64,000 nucleotides of DNA from Bacillus_BA fengqiuensis (GCA_030813035.1 JAUSTV010000001.1), one strand, 5' to 3'. Positions 8,884 to 17,330 are shown, counted from the stretch's first letter. The notes: generated from the letters alone by a model not told the origin. Program-made: numbers and translations.

Positions 8884-9726
8884 ATGAAGGAACGAAAAGC
8901 GTGGTATGTGAACGGCTTCATGGGAATACTTGTTGTTTTGCTGTCTGCTGGTGCAGGGGCATTCTTTTTCGTACAGCAGCAGTTCATCATCGGTGTTCCG
9001 TTTATTCTTGCTGTCGTCATCCTTGCAAGCGGCATCACAATCGTGCAGCCGAACCAGGCACAAGTCGTCATCTTTTTCGGCCAGTATTTAGGCACGATTC
9101 GTGACAGCGGCATGTTTTTAACGACACCGTTTACCATTCGAAAAACCGTTTCCTTACGTGTTCGCAACTTCAACAGCAAAAAGCTGAAAGTGAACGATGT
9201 CGAAGGAAACCCAATCGAAATCGCCGCGGTTATTGTGTTTAAAGTAGTGGATTCAGCAAAAGCCATTTTTGATGTGGATCATTATGAAGAATTTGTCGAG
9301 ATTCAAAGCGAGACGGCCATCCGCCATGTCGCGACGAAATATCCGTACGATACCCTTGAAGATGTCGAGCTGACGCTGAGAGGAAATGCGGATGAAGTGG
9401 CAAATGAATTGGCACGGGAGCTTCAAGACCGTCTGCAGGTCGCGGGGGTGGAAGTGATGGAAGCTCGTCTGACACACTTGGCCTATTCAACCGAAATCGC
9501 GAGTGCCATGCTTCAGCGTCAGCAGGCGTCGGCCATCTTGTCTGCCCGAAAGAAAATTGTAGAAGGAGCTGTGACGATGGCGCAAATGGCGGTGGAACAG
9601 CTTGAACGGGACGGAACGCTCGAGCTTGATGACGAGCGTAAAGTGAACATGGTCAATAACATCATGGTGTCCATCATTTCTGACCGCGGTACACAGCCGG
9701 TCGTCAATACAGGAAGCTTATATTAA
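8884..9726 (+). CDS. SPFH/Band 7 domain membrane protein
   Basis: This 280-residue protein has two adjacent N-terminal membrane helices (about residues 8-30 and 36-55) followed by an SPFH/Band 7 domain and a helical C-terminal region rich in Ala, Glu and Gln that normally drives oligomerisation. Proteins of this fold organise membrane microdomains or hold proteases. ATG 8884 follows GAGGTGG; the GTG at 8875 lies inside that ribosome site and is rejected. It is not FloT or FloA by length. The next gene, 2 nt later, encodes a ribbon-helix-helix protein. Confidence 0.85.
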   Translation: MKERKAWYVNGFMGILVVLLSAGAGAFFFVQQQFIIGVPFILAVVILASGITIVQPNQAQVVIFFGQYLGTIRDSGMFLTTPFTIRKTVSLRVRNFNSKKLKVNDVEGNPIEIAAVIVFKVVDSAKAIFDVDHYEEFVEIQSETAIRHVATKYPYDTLEDVELTLRGNADEVANELARELQDRLQVAGVEVMEARLTHLAYSTEIASAMLQRQQASAILSARKKIVEGAVTMAQMAVEQLERDGTLELDDERKVNMVNNIMVSIISDRGTQPVVNTGSLY

Positions 9727-9728
9727 AA

Positions 9729-9890
9729 ATGGCGAAGAAAAAAAGTTTTCCTCTGCGCATCGATCCGGAACTTTATAAAGTGATAGAACGTTGGGCACAA
9801 GATGAGTTCCGAAGCGTCAATGGACACATCGAATTTTTATTGAAAGAAGCCGCCAAGCGTGAGGGGAAGTTAGGCAAAAAGAAGGAATAG
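9729..9890 (+). CDS. Small Arc-like ribbon-helix-helix protein
   Basis: This 53-residue protein begins 2 nt after the stop of the SPFH gene, so the two are co-translated. A basic N-terminus, one beta-strand segment (SFPLRIDPELY) and two helices (about residues 14-26 and 29-43) match the Arc/MetJ fold used for DNA binding or as antitoxins. No toxin gene is adjacent. The pairing with an SPFH protein is its main clue. R2-type hairpins follow. Confidence 0.75.
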   Translation: MAKKKSFPLRIDPELYKVIERWAQDEFRSVNGHIEFLLKEAAKREGKLGKKKE

Positions 9891-9900
9891 AAAAACAAGG

Positions 9901-10000
9901 ATGACCCAAAAGGGCAAAATCAGCCCTTTTGGGTCATTCTCATAAAAGGCCCCGTCCTAAAATTCCCTTAAAATCAGGGATTTCGTGACGGGGTCTTTTA
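9901..10000 (+). repeat. Double-hairpin terminator cassette, copy A (family R2)
   Basis: The first stem is ATGACCCAAAAGGGC with its complement (9901-9937). A few bases later comes an AAAGGCCCCGTC stem ending in GACGGGGTCTTTT (9945-9999). The same two-stem arrangement recurs at 17331-17428, and the first stem plus half of the second at 55326-55390, each directly after a gene. It acts as terminator of the SPFH/ribbon-helix-helix pair. Confidence 0.8.
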
Positions 10001-10200
10001 TTGGAAAATTAGTTTTTATGGTCCATTAGAGACGGATGGAACAATCACGTTTTTCTATTTGTTAATTTTTCCTAGAAGAAAGTGCGTCCGATAAGGCGTT
10101 GAAAATATGGTAGAATAGCCGATGGAAGTATACTGCTTCTAATAAAGGTATAAGAAATAAGTCGCGAAAATAAAAAATGACTTCATTTTTTACAAAAATA

Positions 10201-10227
10201 TGAAACATTTCGGGATATTTGAGCGTA
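10201..10227 (+). promoter_or_regulatory. ECF-sigma (sigma-W-like) promoter of the ATP-grasp/lipoprotein operon
   Basis: TGAAAC (10201-10206) and CGTA (10224-10227) are 17 nt apart, 36 nt before the start of the first gene. This matches the TGAAAC/CGTA pattern of envelope-stress ECF sigma factors in Bacillus. The same motif and spacing precede spo0M at 36746. The rest of the 372-nt gap holds the R2 hairpins and AT-rich DNA. Confidence 0.65.
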
Positions 10228-10262
10228 CATATTGAAGGAACAAACAGAAAAGGGAGAGAGCC

Positions 10263-10715
10263 ATGAAATTTCGATCAGCTGTCTTGGAATATCGCCTGCA
10301 AAAAGGGCCGGAACAATTCGTTCCGATTTATCATTATCCGGACATCGAACTAGAGCAAATTTTGGCGCGGAGGGAATGCGAATTCTTTGTGAAAGAAGGC
10401 GTGACATATAAGCAACTTTCGTCCGCAATCGAAGATGAATTATTCATCATTTACCTTGAAGTGTACGAGGACGGATTGGTTGAGAAAGAAGAACGGTCGC
10501 AAGGGATCAAGCTTGAAATTCGTGAACTGGATGCACAAAAAGGCCACTCGCTCATTACGTCTGAATATGTGACGAACCATCTCGATGTGTTAAGCGTGAT
10601 CGGAAGTGTGTACACATATTATCACGGAAAAGAATGGGAGCGGGATTCGGCGGAAATGGATGAAGACCGTAAAGCGTATGTCCTATATGTAACACCGACC
10701 GGCTATACGATTTGA
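10263..10715 (+). CDS. Unrecognised 150-residue cytoplasmic protein, first gene of the envelope operon
   Basis: The protein is acidic, has no signal peptide or membrane helix, and shows mixed alpha/beta character. I do not recognise the family. GGGAGAG precedes the ATG. It lies between the ECF-type promoter and the lipoprotein gene, 22 nt before the latter. In enterobacteria the corresponding yjf cluster also starts with small proteins of unknown function, but I see no clear sequence match to any of them. Confidence 0.75.
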   Translation: MKFRSAVLEYRLQKGPEQFVPIYHYPDIELEQILARRECEFFVKEGVTYKQLSSAIEDELFIIYLEVYEDGLVEKEERSQGIKLEIRELDAQKGHSLITSEYVTNHLDVLSVIGSVYTYYHGKEWERDSAEMDEDRKAYVLYVTPTGYTI

Positions 10716-10737
10716 ACATAAGGAGAGGGGATCCACA

Positions 10738-11043
10738 TTGAACAAGACAAAGAAAATGATGACGGGGGTGTTGACCGCTGCACTCGTTACTTCATTAGCG
10801 GCATGCGGCCAAAACCGTCCGCCCGAACCGACAGGGTATGATTGCGATGATTGGGACTGGGATAAGGAAACGGGAACGTATTACTGTGATGACAGTCACT
10901 CTTCTTACCATGGCAGCTATTATCACGGCGGCAGCTTCTATTCCAATAAAAAAGCATTGAAAAGCAGTTCCATTTATCAATCCTATTCCAAACAATATAA
11001 ATCGGGAATCGGAAGCGGAACAAAAGGCGGGTTTGGCGGATAA
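10738..11043 (+). CDS. Small lipoprotein with Gly-Gly C-terminus, putative substrate of the adjacent amide ligase
   Basis: This 101-residue lipoprotein starts at TTG 10738 after AAGGAGAGG. A signal peptide ends in the lipobox LAAC with Cys23. The mature part has an acidic Asp/Trp/Tyr stretch (YDCDDWDWDKETGTYYCDD, two Cys), a Ser/Tyr/His-rich middle, and a glycine-rich end, GTKGGFGG. The stop codon abuts the start of the glutathionylspermidine-synthase-like gene. In E. coli, ygiB-ygiC and yjfM-yjfC pair a DUF1190 protein with the same enzyme family. The C-terminal Gly-Gly may be the group that the enzyme amidates; this is inference. Confidence 0.8.
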   Translation: MNKTKKMMTGVLTAALVTSLAACGQNRPPEPTGYDCDDWDWDKETGTYYCDDSHSSYHGSYYHGGSFYSNKKALKSSSIYQSYSKQYKSGIGSGTKGGFGG

Positions 11044-12327
11044 ATGAATGCGCATCGTCAGGAAAGACAGCGGTTTTATGAACGAATTGAAGAATTTTGG
11101 CACGATTTGTATGGGATGGAGTACGCCTTGTGGGATGTGAAAAAGGAGACCCCCGAAGCGGTATATCGTATTCGGAGTGCGACGGAGCGCATCGGCCATA
11201 TTCTCTACAAAACCGCGCCGCTGCTTCGCCAGCTTGATGACGGGACATTGCTTCAGCTCGGGTTTCCGCCGGAATCACTCCGTTTTATCCGCCTTCACAT
11301 CATTCCTCTTGAAAGCGTCATTGCGCGCCTTGATTTAGTCGTTACAGAGGAGCAGGTGAAGCTGCTGGAAATCAATGCGGACACTCCGACTTTCATCAAG
11401 GAAACGTTTTTTGTGAATGGGGAGGTATGTAAAGCTTGGGGGCTTCGTAACCCGAACGAGGGGTGTGAACAACAACTGCGGGAGGCGGTTCAAGAAGCGG
11501 TCAAATCCGCGTTTTTCTCGCTTGGAAAAAGAAAAACGCCCAATATTGTCTTTGCCTCACACGGTGACCATGACGAAGATCGTCTCACAACGTTATATTT
11601 AAGGGAGTTATATGGATGGAACAGCCAATATATGAGTCTTGATCAGCTGCGCATCGTATCTGAACCGATTATGGAGAACGGGGAAATCATAGCAGAGCGC
11701 GGGCTTTATGACCGCGATGGAGAAAAAATCGATGTGTTATACCGCCAGACATATCCAATCGAGCATCTTGTGGATGATGAAGATCCGATTACGAAAGAAA
11801 AGGTAGGCCAATTGCTGATGCGGCTTGTCGAAGAGAAGGAGTTGGCCGTGTTGAACCCTCCGTCTGCCTTTTTGCTGCAGTCCAAAGCGGTGATGGCACT
11901 CATCTGGGGGCTTCATGAAGAAAATCATCCCTTTTACACCGCAGAAGAACACTCTTGGATTCATACATACTTTTTGCCGACGTATCTCGATGAGGATGTG
12001 TTTTTGCAGCAGGGGATGGCTTACGTCAAAAAACCTTCGTTCGGACGAGAAGGGGATACGGTCGAAATCTATGAAGCAACAGGTGAGAAAAAGGCTGAGG
12101 ATATCCATAAAACGTACAAAGATGCTTTGCCCGTTTATCAGCAATTTATTGAGCTCCCCGAAACGGTGATTCAAACGGAACAAGGAGAAAAAGACGTCCG
12201 CTATATGTACGGGTGCTTTTACGTGAACGGCCGGGTAAGTGCGGTCGGCGTCCGGGCGGGAAGACAGATTACAGATAATGAGTCATATTTCTTGCCGATT
12301 GGCATGGACAAAGAGGAGGAACAATGA
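11044..12327 (+). CDS. Glutathionylspermidine-synthase-like ATP-grasp amide ligase (YgiC/YjfC family)
   Basis: This 427-residue protein matches the preATP-grasp/ATP-grasp synthetase fold of glutathionylspermidine synthase without the amidase half. Visible motifs are LEINADTP near residue 109, LYRQTYPIEH near 231, and KPSFGREGDTVEIY near 330, which correspond to family nucleotide- and substrate-binding positions. Such enzymes join a carboxyl group to an amine using ATP. The true substrates of the stand-alone branch are unknown. The ATG follows the lipoprotein stop with no gap, and the 3' end overlaps the DUF350 gene by 4 nt. Confidence 0.9.
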   Translation: MNAHRQERQRFYERIEEFWHDLYGMEYALWDVKKETPEAVYRIRSATERIGHILYKTAPLLRQLDDGTLLQLGFPPESLRFIRLHIIPLESVIARLDLVVTEEQVKLLEINADTPTFIKETFFVNGEVCKAWGLRNPNEGCEQQLREAVQEAVKSAFFSLGKRKTPNIVFASHGDHDEDRLTTLYLRELYGWNSQYMSLDQLRIVSEPIMENGEIIAERGLYDRDGEKIDVLYRQTYPIEHLVDDEDPITKEKVGQLLMRLVEEKELAVLNPPSAFLLQSKAVMALIWGLHEENHPFYTAEEHSWIHTYFLPTYLDEDVFLQQGMAYVKKPSFGREGDTVEIYEATGEKKAEDIHKTYKDALPVYQQFIELPETVIQTEQGEKDVRYMYGCFYVNGRVSAVGVRAGRQITDNESYFLPIGMDKEEEQ

Positions 12328-12740
12328 TGGATTTTATTTCTTCAGAGAGTTTTCTAAATTTTTTAGCGCATGTAGGAACGGGCTTCATTTTAATTTTGCT
12401 CGGATTGGTCGCTTTTGCGTTTACGACGAAGTTTTCGGAACGCCAGCTCATAAAAGAAGGGAACATCGCCGTAGCTTTAAAGCTGTGGGGGAAAATGATC
12501 GGTCTTGGTATCGTATTATATACGGTGTGGGGCGGCAGTGTCAGTTTGCTTGATGCGTTCATTTGGGGCTTGATCGGAATTGTGACACAAGTGGTGGCCT
12601 ATTGGATCATCGAGTACATTTTAACGCCGAAGACGAGTCTGGCGAAACAAGTCGAGGAAGGAAATACGGCGATCGGCTTCAGCCTCTTTGCAGCGGGTAT
12701 TGTTGTTGGGTTAGTGGTAGCAGGCAGCTTGACATATTAA
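12324..12740 (+). CDS. DUF350 (YjfL-family) membrane protein
   Basis: This 138-residue protein has four membrane helices in two repeated pairs (about residues 13-33, 51-70, 73-95 and 113-135), as in DUF350. The repeated block EGNIAVAL / EGNTAIGF, after helices 1 and 3, shows the internal duplication. The start overlaps the ATP-grasp stop, behind GAGGAGGA. The gene is known to travel with the YjfC/YgiC enzyme in enterobacteria (yjfL). It probably anchors or feeds the ligase at the membrane; function is unproven. Confidence 0.9.
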   Translation: MMDFISSESFLNFLAHVGTGFILILLGLVAFAFTTKFSERQLIKEGNIAVALKLWGKMIGLGIVLYTVWGGSVSLLDAFIWGLIGIVTQVVAYWIIEYILTPKTSLAKQVEEGNTAIGFSLFAAGIVVGLVVAGSLTY

Positions 12741-12796
12741 GAGCGCCTTTTACGTGCGGAGAATGAGGGGCATTCCATTTCGTGAAGATGGCGTGA

Positions 12797-13003
12797 AATG
12801 TATTCGCCATGGGGATGAATAATGCATATATGAGTATCGGGAATGTATTAGGGCCTACACTTGCCGGAATGTTATATGATGTGAAGATTATCTATCCATT
12901 CATTTTGGGTCTCGTTCTCCTCGTTCTGACGTTGTGCACAACGATTATTTGGCAAAAGCGTTCTCATCAGAAAGAAACGTCAGTAAATCTGGAGCGAGTG
13001 TAA
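12797..13003 (+). pseudogene. C-terminal fragment of an MFS transporter
   Basis: An open stretch from 12797 encodes VFAMGMNNAYMSIGNVLGP, a block typical of helix 10-11 in multidrug MFS proteins, followed by one more hydrophobic helix and a charged tail. An in-frame TGA at 12794 and no upstream MFS sequence show that the rest is lost. The ATG at 12809 is internal. It marks the start of a decay zone. Confidence 0.75.
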
Positions 13004-13623
13004 AAACGGTTATTGGATATTGAACAGATTCATTGAATGGGAAAGGGAGCCTGTCGGTAAACGAACTGACAGGTTTTTTATAGGTATGGTTTTTTTTATC
13101 CATTTTGTTTCCAAATTTTATCTTTTATGTTAAGATAATCATAACTTTAAAAGAACGGAGGGTTTCCTTGTGGCATTTTGTAGACTTCGATTCCAAACTT
13201 TGAACCGTTAATTAAATACGTTCAAGACTCTGCCTGCAGTGTAGAGTAAACGGGATTGGTCTGCCTATTTTTAAGGAAGCCTCATTTTGCGATATTCGGT
13301 AAAAGAGGGGGGACGATTCTACCCTCTTTTTGTCGTCTTTAAAAATAGAAAATATGGATATGAAATGTAAAGGCTGCGATTCTTCATCATGGTGGAAAAA
13401 CATCGGAACTTTTGCGATTTTTTCTATGGTCTGGACATCATGATTTTAGGAGAATGAGAGCCGGCACCCTTCATAACAAGACCCTTTATCCACCGGTAAA
13501 GATGGCAATGATCTTTATTGGCTTTTTTAGTGGTATTCTTTTCCGTTTACTTAAACACAGGCAGATTGTCTGTGTTTTTTTAGCTGTGATGGTTTTAGGC
13601 AGGCTTGTAAGGAAAAAGAATGA
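13004..13623. other. Gene-poor decay region
   Basis: It contains a terminator (13050-13080), an isolated GGAGGG with a short TTG frame ending after 11 codons (about 13170-13205), a hairpin with T-run around 13300-13332, and no convincing gene. One frame of 81 codons from 13412 shows no coding character and runs into the next fragment out of frame. Confidence 0.5.
13050..13080 (+). terminator. Terminator after the MFS fragment
   Basis: CCTGTC/GACAGG stem followed by seven T. Confidence 0.7.
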
Positions 13624-13877
13624 AAAGGAAGTTGGCCATATGGCACTCTTGATTTAGTAGGAGAAAAGCTTCCGACATTTATCTGCACTCGGGGAAGCGG
13701 CGCTGAAAAATTAATTCATGAATATGAAAAAGCGGGCGGCTATGTATGGTCTTCGATGTTCGAGCATATTGTGGAAATGGCGTCATTCTACCCCTTGCCA
13801 TTGCTGAATTTGCGATAAAATCCGGTTCGGATGAATTTGCAGCCATGGCTAAGCAAGCGCTTGGTGCAGAGAAATAA
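13624..13877 (+). pseudogene. Frameshifted remnant of an unidentified gene
   Basis: From 13624 to a stop at 13816 the frame reads like real protein (GTLDLVGEKLPTFICTRGSG, then GGYVWSSMFEHIVEM). After the segment FYP near 13795, the +1 frame continues as AIAEFAIKSGSDEFAAMAKQ and stops at 13877. There is no start codon. A single frameshift plus loss of the 5' part explains it. I do not recognise the family. Confidence 0.5.
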
Positions 13878-13895
13878 AAATATGAACTTTTTTCA

Positions 13896-13926
13896 TTGAC
13901 CTTTACGTTGCGTAATGGTGTATAGT
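13896..13926 (+). promoter_or_regulatory. MerR-type promoter/operator of the MFS pump
   Basis: TTGACC (13896-13901) and TATAGT (13921-13926) are 19 nt apart, too long for normal sigma-A use. The spacer holds a near-perfect 9-3-9 inverted repeat (13899-13919; ACCTTTACG, TTG, CGTAATGGT, one mismatch). A 19-nt spacer filled by a dyad is the hallmark of promoters activated by MerR-family regulators, which twist the DNA. It lies about 70 nt before the MFS gene. Confidence 0.75.
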
Positions 13927-13997
13927 AACAGAAGGGACATTTTTCCGAACGTATGTTTCGAGATGTTATTTTTAACTAGAGGAAAGGTAGGAATAAA

Positions 13998-15275
13998 ATG
14001 GAGATATATAGTAATGAGGGTTCGTCTTTACCAAAAGGCCAACCAGCTGGAAGTATATTCGCCAATCGAATTGTTTTAGCGATTATGACGTCAAACTTTT
14101 TGCTGCAACTTGGGATTTGGGTAAGGAATTTTGCTATTCTTTTATATGTCACAGACATTACAAACAACGACCCGGTTTATGTTTCGTTGATTTCAATTGC
14201 AGAGTTTGCGCCTATATTTGTCTTTTCATTTATTGGAGGCACATTCGCAGACCGATGGAAGCCTAAACTTACGATGGTATGGTGTGACTTGCTGTCTGCA
14301 TTGTCGATCTTTTTTGTGCTGTTGGCACTCATTTATGGGTCGTGGCAAGCGATCTTTTTTGCGACACTTGTGTCAGCTATTTTATCACAGTTTTCCATGC
14401 CGTCTGCCATGAGGCTTTTAAAGCAGCATGTGCCCGGTGAGCAACTGCAATCGGCCATGGCCATGTTTCAATCGCTGATGGCTGTCTTCATGGTTATAGG
14501 TCCGGTGATTGGAACCTTTGTCTACCAAAAGTATGGGATTATCACTTCGATTGCCGTTATGGGTGTCATGTTTTTGCTTTCTGCTCTAGTGTTAATGTTT
14601 CTTCCTCGTGATATGGAGAAGGAAAAAACAGCAGAGCAAAGCAATTTTAAGAAAGAGCTGGCGGATGGCTTTCGCTACGTATTGTCAAACAAGGTACTTA
14701 AATCAATGGGCGCTATCTTTGCGGTATGCGGCCTGGCGGTTGGACTCATCCAACCGCTCATGATTTTTGTCGCGATTGAAAATCTCGGAGAGACAAAGGG
14801 TTTTCTCCAGTGGCTGCTAATGGCTAATGGCGCTGGAATGTTAGTTGGCGGCGGCATGGTGATGGCTTTTTCTAAGAAGATATCTCCTCAAAAGCTTCTG
14901 GCGATCGGTTTATTTGTAAGCATGATCAGTACGATTGGTATTGGGTGGTCCTCAAGTGTTCTGCTGACGATTATTTTACAAGTGTTTAACGGTCTGTTTT
15001 TCCCGTGCATCCATATTGGGATTAACACGTTAATCTTAAAAAATACTGATGAATCATTTGTTGGACGCGTAAACGGTGTACTCAATCCGTTGTTTATGGG
15101 GATGATGGTAATCGGAATGTCGGTTTCAGGACTATTAAAAGCACCGTTAACGTTATCCGGTGTGTATGTAGTCTCGGGTGTATTATTTTTGATTGGATCA
15201 CTACTGATTGTCCCGCTTTTCAAATTAAAAGAAGACGATTCATTTGTACAGCCAGTAGTGGAAGCGAAAGAATGA
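13998..15275 (+). CDS. MFS efflux transporter (DHA3, macrolide-efflux-like)
   Basis: This 425-residue proton-driven exporter has about twelve helices. The motif GGTFADRWKPK between helices 2 and 3 (about residues 81-91) is the MFS motif A variant. It resembles the MFS_3 group that exports macrolides and other drugs; the substrate is not predictable. GAAAGGTAGG precedes the ATG. It is a single gene between a MerR-type promoter and a strong terminator. No MerR gene is adjacent; the decayed DNA upstream may have held one, or a distant regulator acts. Confidence 0.88.
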   Translation: MEIYSNEGSSLPKGQPAGSIFANRIVLAIMTSNFLLQLGIWVRNFAILLYVTDITNNDPVYVSLISIAEFAPIFVFSFIGGTFADRWKPKLTMVWCDLLSALSIFFVLLALIYGSWQAIFFATLVSAILSQFSMPSAMRLLKQHVPGEQLQSAMAMFQSLMAVFMVIGPVIGTFVYQKYGIITSIAVMGVMFLLSALVLMFLPRDMEKEKTAEQSNFKKELADGFRYVLSNKVLKSMGAIFAVCGLAVGLIQPLMIFVAIENLGETKGFLQWLLMANGAGMLVGGGMVMAFSKKISPQKLLAIGLFVSMISTIGIGWSSSVLLTIILQVFNGLFFPCIHIGINTLILKNTDESFVGRVNGVLNPLFMGMMVIGMSVSGLLKAPLTLSGVYVVSGVLFLIGSLLIVPLFKLKEDDSFVQPVVEAKE

Positions 15276-15281
15276 AGATAA

Positions 15282-15310
15282 CAACCCCCTTGGCATGCTC
15301 AAGGGGGTTG
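15282..15310 (+). terminator. Terminator of the MFS gene
   Basis: CAACCCCCTTG/CAAGGGGGTTG stem followed by TTTG. Confidence 0.85.
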
Positions 15311-15414
15311 TTTGTGGTTCATTTCTGAAAAGTATGGTTATGTTAACTGGATTTGTATACAGTATGCAGCGAGTGAAAGCTATTTTTGCCGGTGAGAACT
15401 GGAATTAGAACTTC

Positions 15415-15702
15415 TCACTTCATCGCTACATGTAATTTTTGTTGTATCTCTTCAACTAATTTTCGAGCGCCTTCTGGACTTAAAATCACCTTTCCATTAG
15501 AAAAGGAAAGGTTTCGATTTGATATTTCTCCAGTTACTTGACAGGCTTTATGAGGGCTGTATTTTCTCAAAACAATGCGATCTCTATCAACAAAAATTTC
15601 TAATGGAGCTTTATCGCCCATATGTAACATACGGCGAAGCTCTTGTGGAAGTACCACTCTTCCCAGCTTATCCGTTTTACGAACCATTCCTGTTGATTTC
15701 AA
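15415..15702 (-). CDS. AbrB-family transition-state regulator paralogue
   Basis: This 95-residue protein has the swapped-hairpin AbrB DNA-binding domain at residues 1-50 (STGMVRKTDKLGRVVLPQEL, then LEIFVDRDRIVLRKY) and the CQVTGE-type C-terminal multimerisation domain of AbrB/Abh. Length equals AbrB of Bacillus subtilis. Divergence in the C-terminal half suggests a paralogue such as Abh rather than AbrB itself. It faces away from brnQ across a 262-nt AT-rich spacer that probably holds both promoters. Confidence 0.92.
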   Translation of the reverse strand: MKSTGMVRKTDKLGRVVLPQELRRMLHMGDKAPLEIFVDRDRIVLRKYSPHKACQVTGEISNRNLSFSNGKVILSPEGARKLVEEIQQKLHVAMK

Positions 15703-15964
15703 TATTATACACCCCTTTGTATATTTAAGATTTTAATTAATCATATTGTTATGAAAAATATTAGTCAATGTTACTTTTTGGTATGGATTATGTGTATTTA
15801 TGTATAGGTAATTTTTGTTATTTAAATTTTCTAAATATTTTAAAATAATATATTGAAAATTTTAAATGATTAAAGTAATATAGTTTTATTCATCTATCGC
15901 ATATATTTCGAGACAATTTACTCATGTTAAAAATAGATTTGACATCTTAGGAGGAATTTATCGT
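15703..15964. other. AT-rich divergent spacer between the AbrB-like gene and brnQ
   Basis: Long A/T tracts without a reading frame are a plausible target for AbrB-type proteins, which prefer flexible AT-rich DNA. The brnQ ribosome site is AGGAGGAA at about 15949. I could not pick a clear promoter. Confidence 0.4.
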
Positions 15965-17320
15965 ATGAAGACCAAACTATCATTTTCATCTTATTTTGTA
16001 ATAGGGGTCATGTTATTTGCTCTATTTTTTGGAGCGGGAAATCTCATTTTCCCGGCGCAACTTGGTCAAAATGCCGGAACGAACATTTGGCCTGCAGTGA
16101 TTGGTTTTTTAATTACAGGAGTGGGGTTGCCGTTCCTTGGAATTTTGGCGATGGGTTTTTCGGGAAGTTCTAACTTGCAGGAACTTGCGGGTCGAATTCA
16201 TCCAAAGTATGCGGTAGTTTTTACTTCACTTCTCTATTTAACGATTGGTCCATTTTTTGCAACTCCACGTACGGGTACAGTTGCGTATGATATCGGCATT
16301 GCGCCGTTAATAGGTGAAGGCTCTACGCAGATGGGGTTATTCATTTTTACACTAGTGTTTTTCATCATTACGATGTGGTTTTCTCTAAACCCTGCGAAAA
16401 TTGTCGACCGTGTCGGGAAGATTCTATCGCCCGGGATTATCATTCTTCTCGCTGTGTTATTAGTGATGGTTGTTGTTAAACCGATGGGAACGATCCAAGC
16501 GCCTCAAGAGGCATATGCAACTGGAGCGTTCGCGAAAGGCTTTTTGGAAGGATATAACACAATGGATGCGCTCGCTTCGCTTGTATTCGGAATTATCGTG
16601 ATCAATGCAGTCCGTGCGATGGGTGTGACATCTAAACGCGATATTCTATCTGCAACAGTCAAATCAGGAATGGTTGCCATAACATTTCTCGGCATTATCT
16701 ATGTAGGAATTGCTTATTTAGGTGCAACGAGCATAGAAAAATTCGGCCTTTTTGAGTCAGGCGGACTAGTGCTTAGCAGTGCCTCATCTTATTATTTCGG
16801 AAGTTTTGGAACAGTTATCCTATCCATTATTATCATACTTGCATGCCTAACGACTAGTATCGGATTAATTACAGCTTGCGGTGAATACTTCCACACCTTG
16901 CTGCCGAAAGTAAGTTACAAAATGTTCGTGATTTTCTTTTCACTATTCTCATTCGTTATTGCAAACTTCGGATTGTCCAACATTATTATGTATTCAATCC
17001 CGATCTTAATGTTCCTTTATCCGCTTGCCATTGCGTTGATGATTTTGACATTTTTGTCACCGCTATTCAATCATTCACGTGTTGTCTACGTAGCAGCGAC
17101 AGCAGTGGCATTCATGATCAGTACGATTGACGGGCTTAAAACATTTTGTGATTTATTTGGGATCGCCTATTTCAACTGGATGGAACAGGTTGTGTCATTT
17201 TATGAGCGAACGCTGCCCCTATACAGTCAGGGACTCGGCTGGTTAGTGCCGGTTCTGGTTGCGATCCTGATTACAGGAATAGCTGTCCGTATCCAAAGAT
17301 TATCAGTCATTGAAGCATAA
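15965..17320 (+). CDS. brnQ: Branched-chain amino acid carrier (LIVCS family)
   Basis: This 451-residue Na+ (or H+)-coupled importer of leucine, isoleucine and valine has about twelve membrane helices. The N-terminal LFFGAGNLIFPAQLG and GPFFATPRTGTVAYD blocks are diagnostic of BrnQ. AGGAGGAATT is correctly spaced before the ATG. The gene is monocistronic, ending in an R2-type double hairpin. Confidence 0.94.
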   Translation: MKTKLSFSSYFVIGVMLFALFFGAGNLIFPAQLGQNAGTNIWPAVIGFLITGVGLPFLGILAMGFSGSSNLQELAGRIHPKYAVVFTSLLYLTIGPFFATPRTGTVAYDIGIAPLIGEGSTQMGLFIFTLVFFIITMWFSLNPAKIVDRVGKILSPGIIILLAVLLVMVVVKPMGTIQAPQEAYATGAFAKGFLEGYNTMDALASLVFGIIVINAVRAMGVTSKRDILSATVKSGMVAITFLGIIYVGIAYLGATSIEKFGLFESGGLVLSSASSYYFGSFGTVILSIIIILACLTTSIGLITACGEYFHTLLPKVSYKMFVIFFSLFSFVIANFGLSNIIMYSIPILMFLYPLAIALMILTFLSPLFNHSRVVYVAATAVAFMISTIDGLKTFCDLFGIAYFNWMEQVVSFYERTLPLYSQGLGWLVPVLVAILITGIAVRIQRLSVIEA

Positions 17321-17330
17321 TAAAAGCCGG

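Noticed and set aside
8712..9266. 184-codon minus-strand frame opposite the SPFH gene
   Set aside because: Antisense shadow; Thr/Met/Pro-rich composition typical of such frames.
13412..13657. 81-codon frame in the decay zone
   Set aside because: No ribosome site, unusual composition, and it overlaps the more protein-like fragment at 13624 in another frame.
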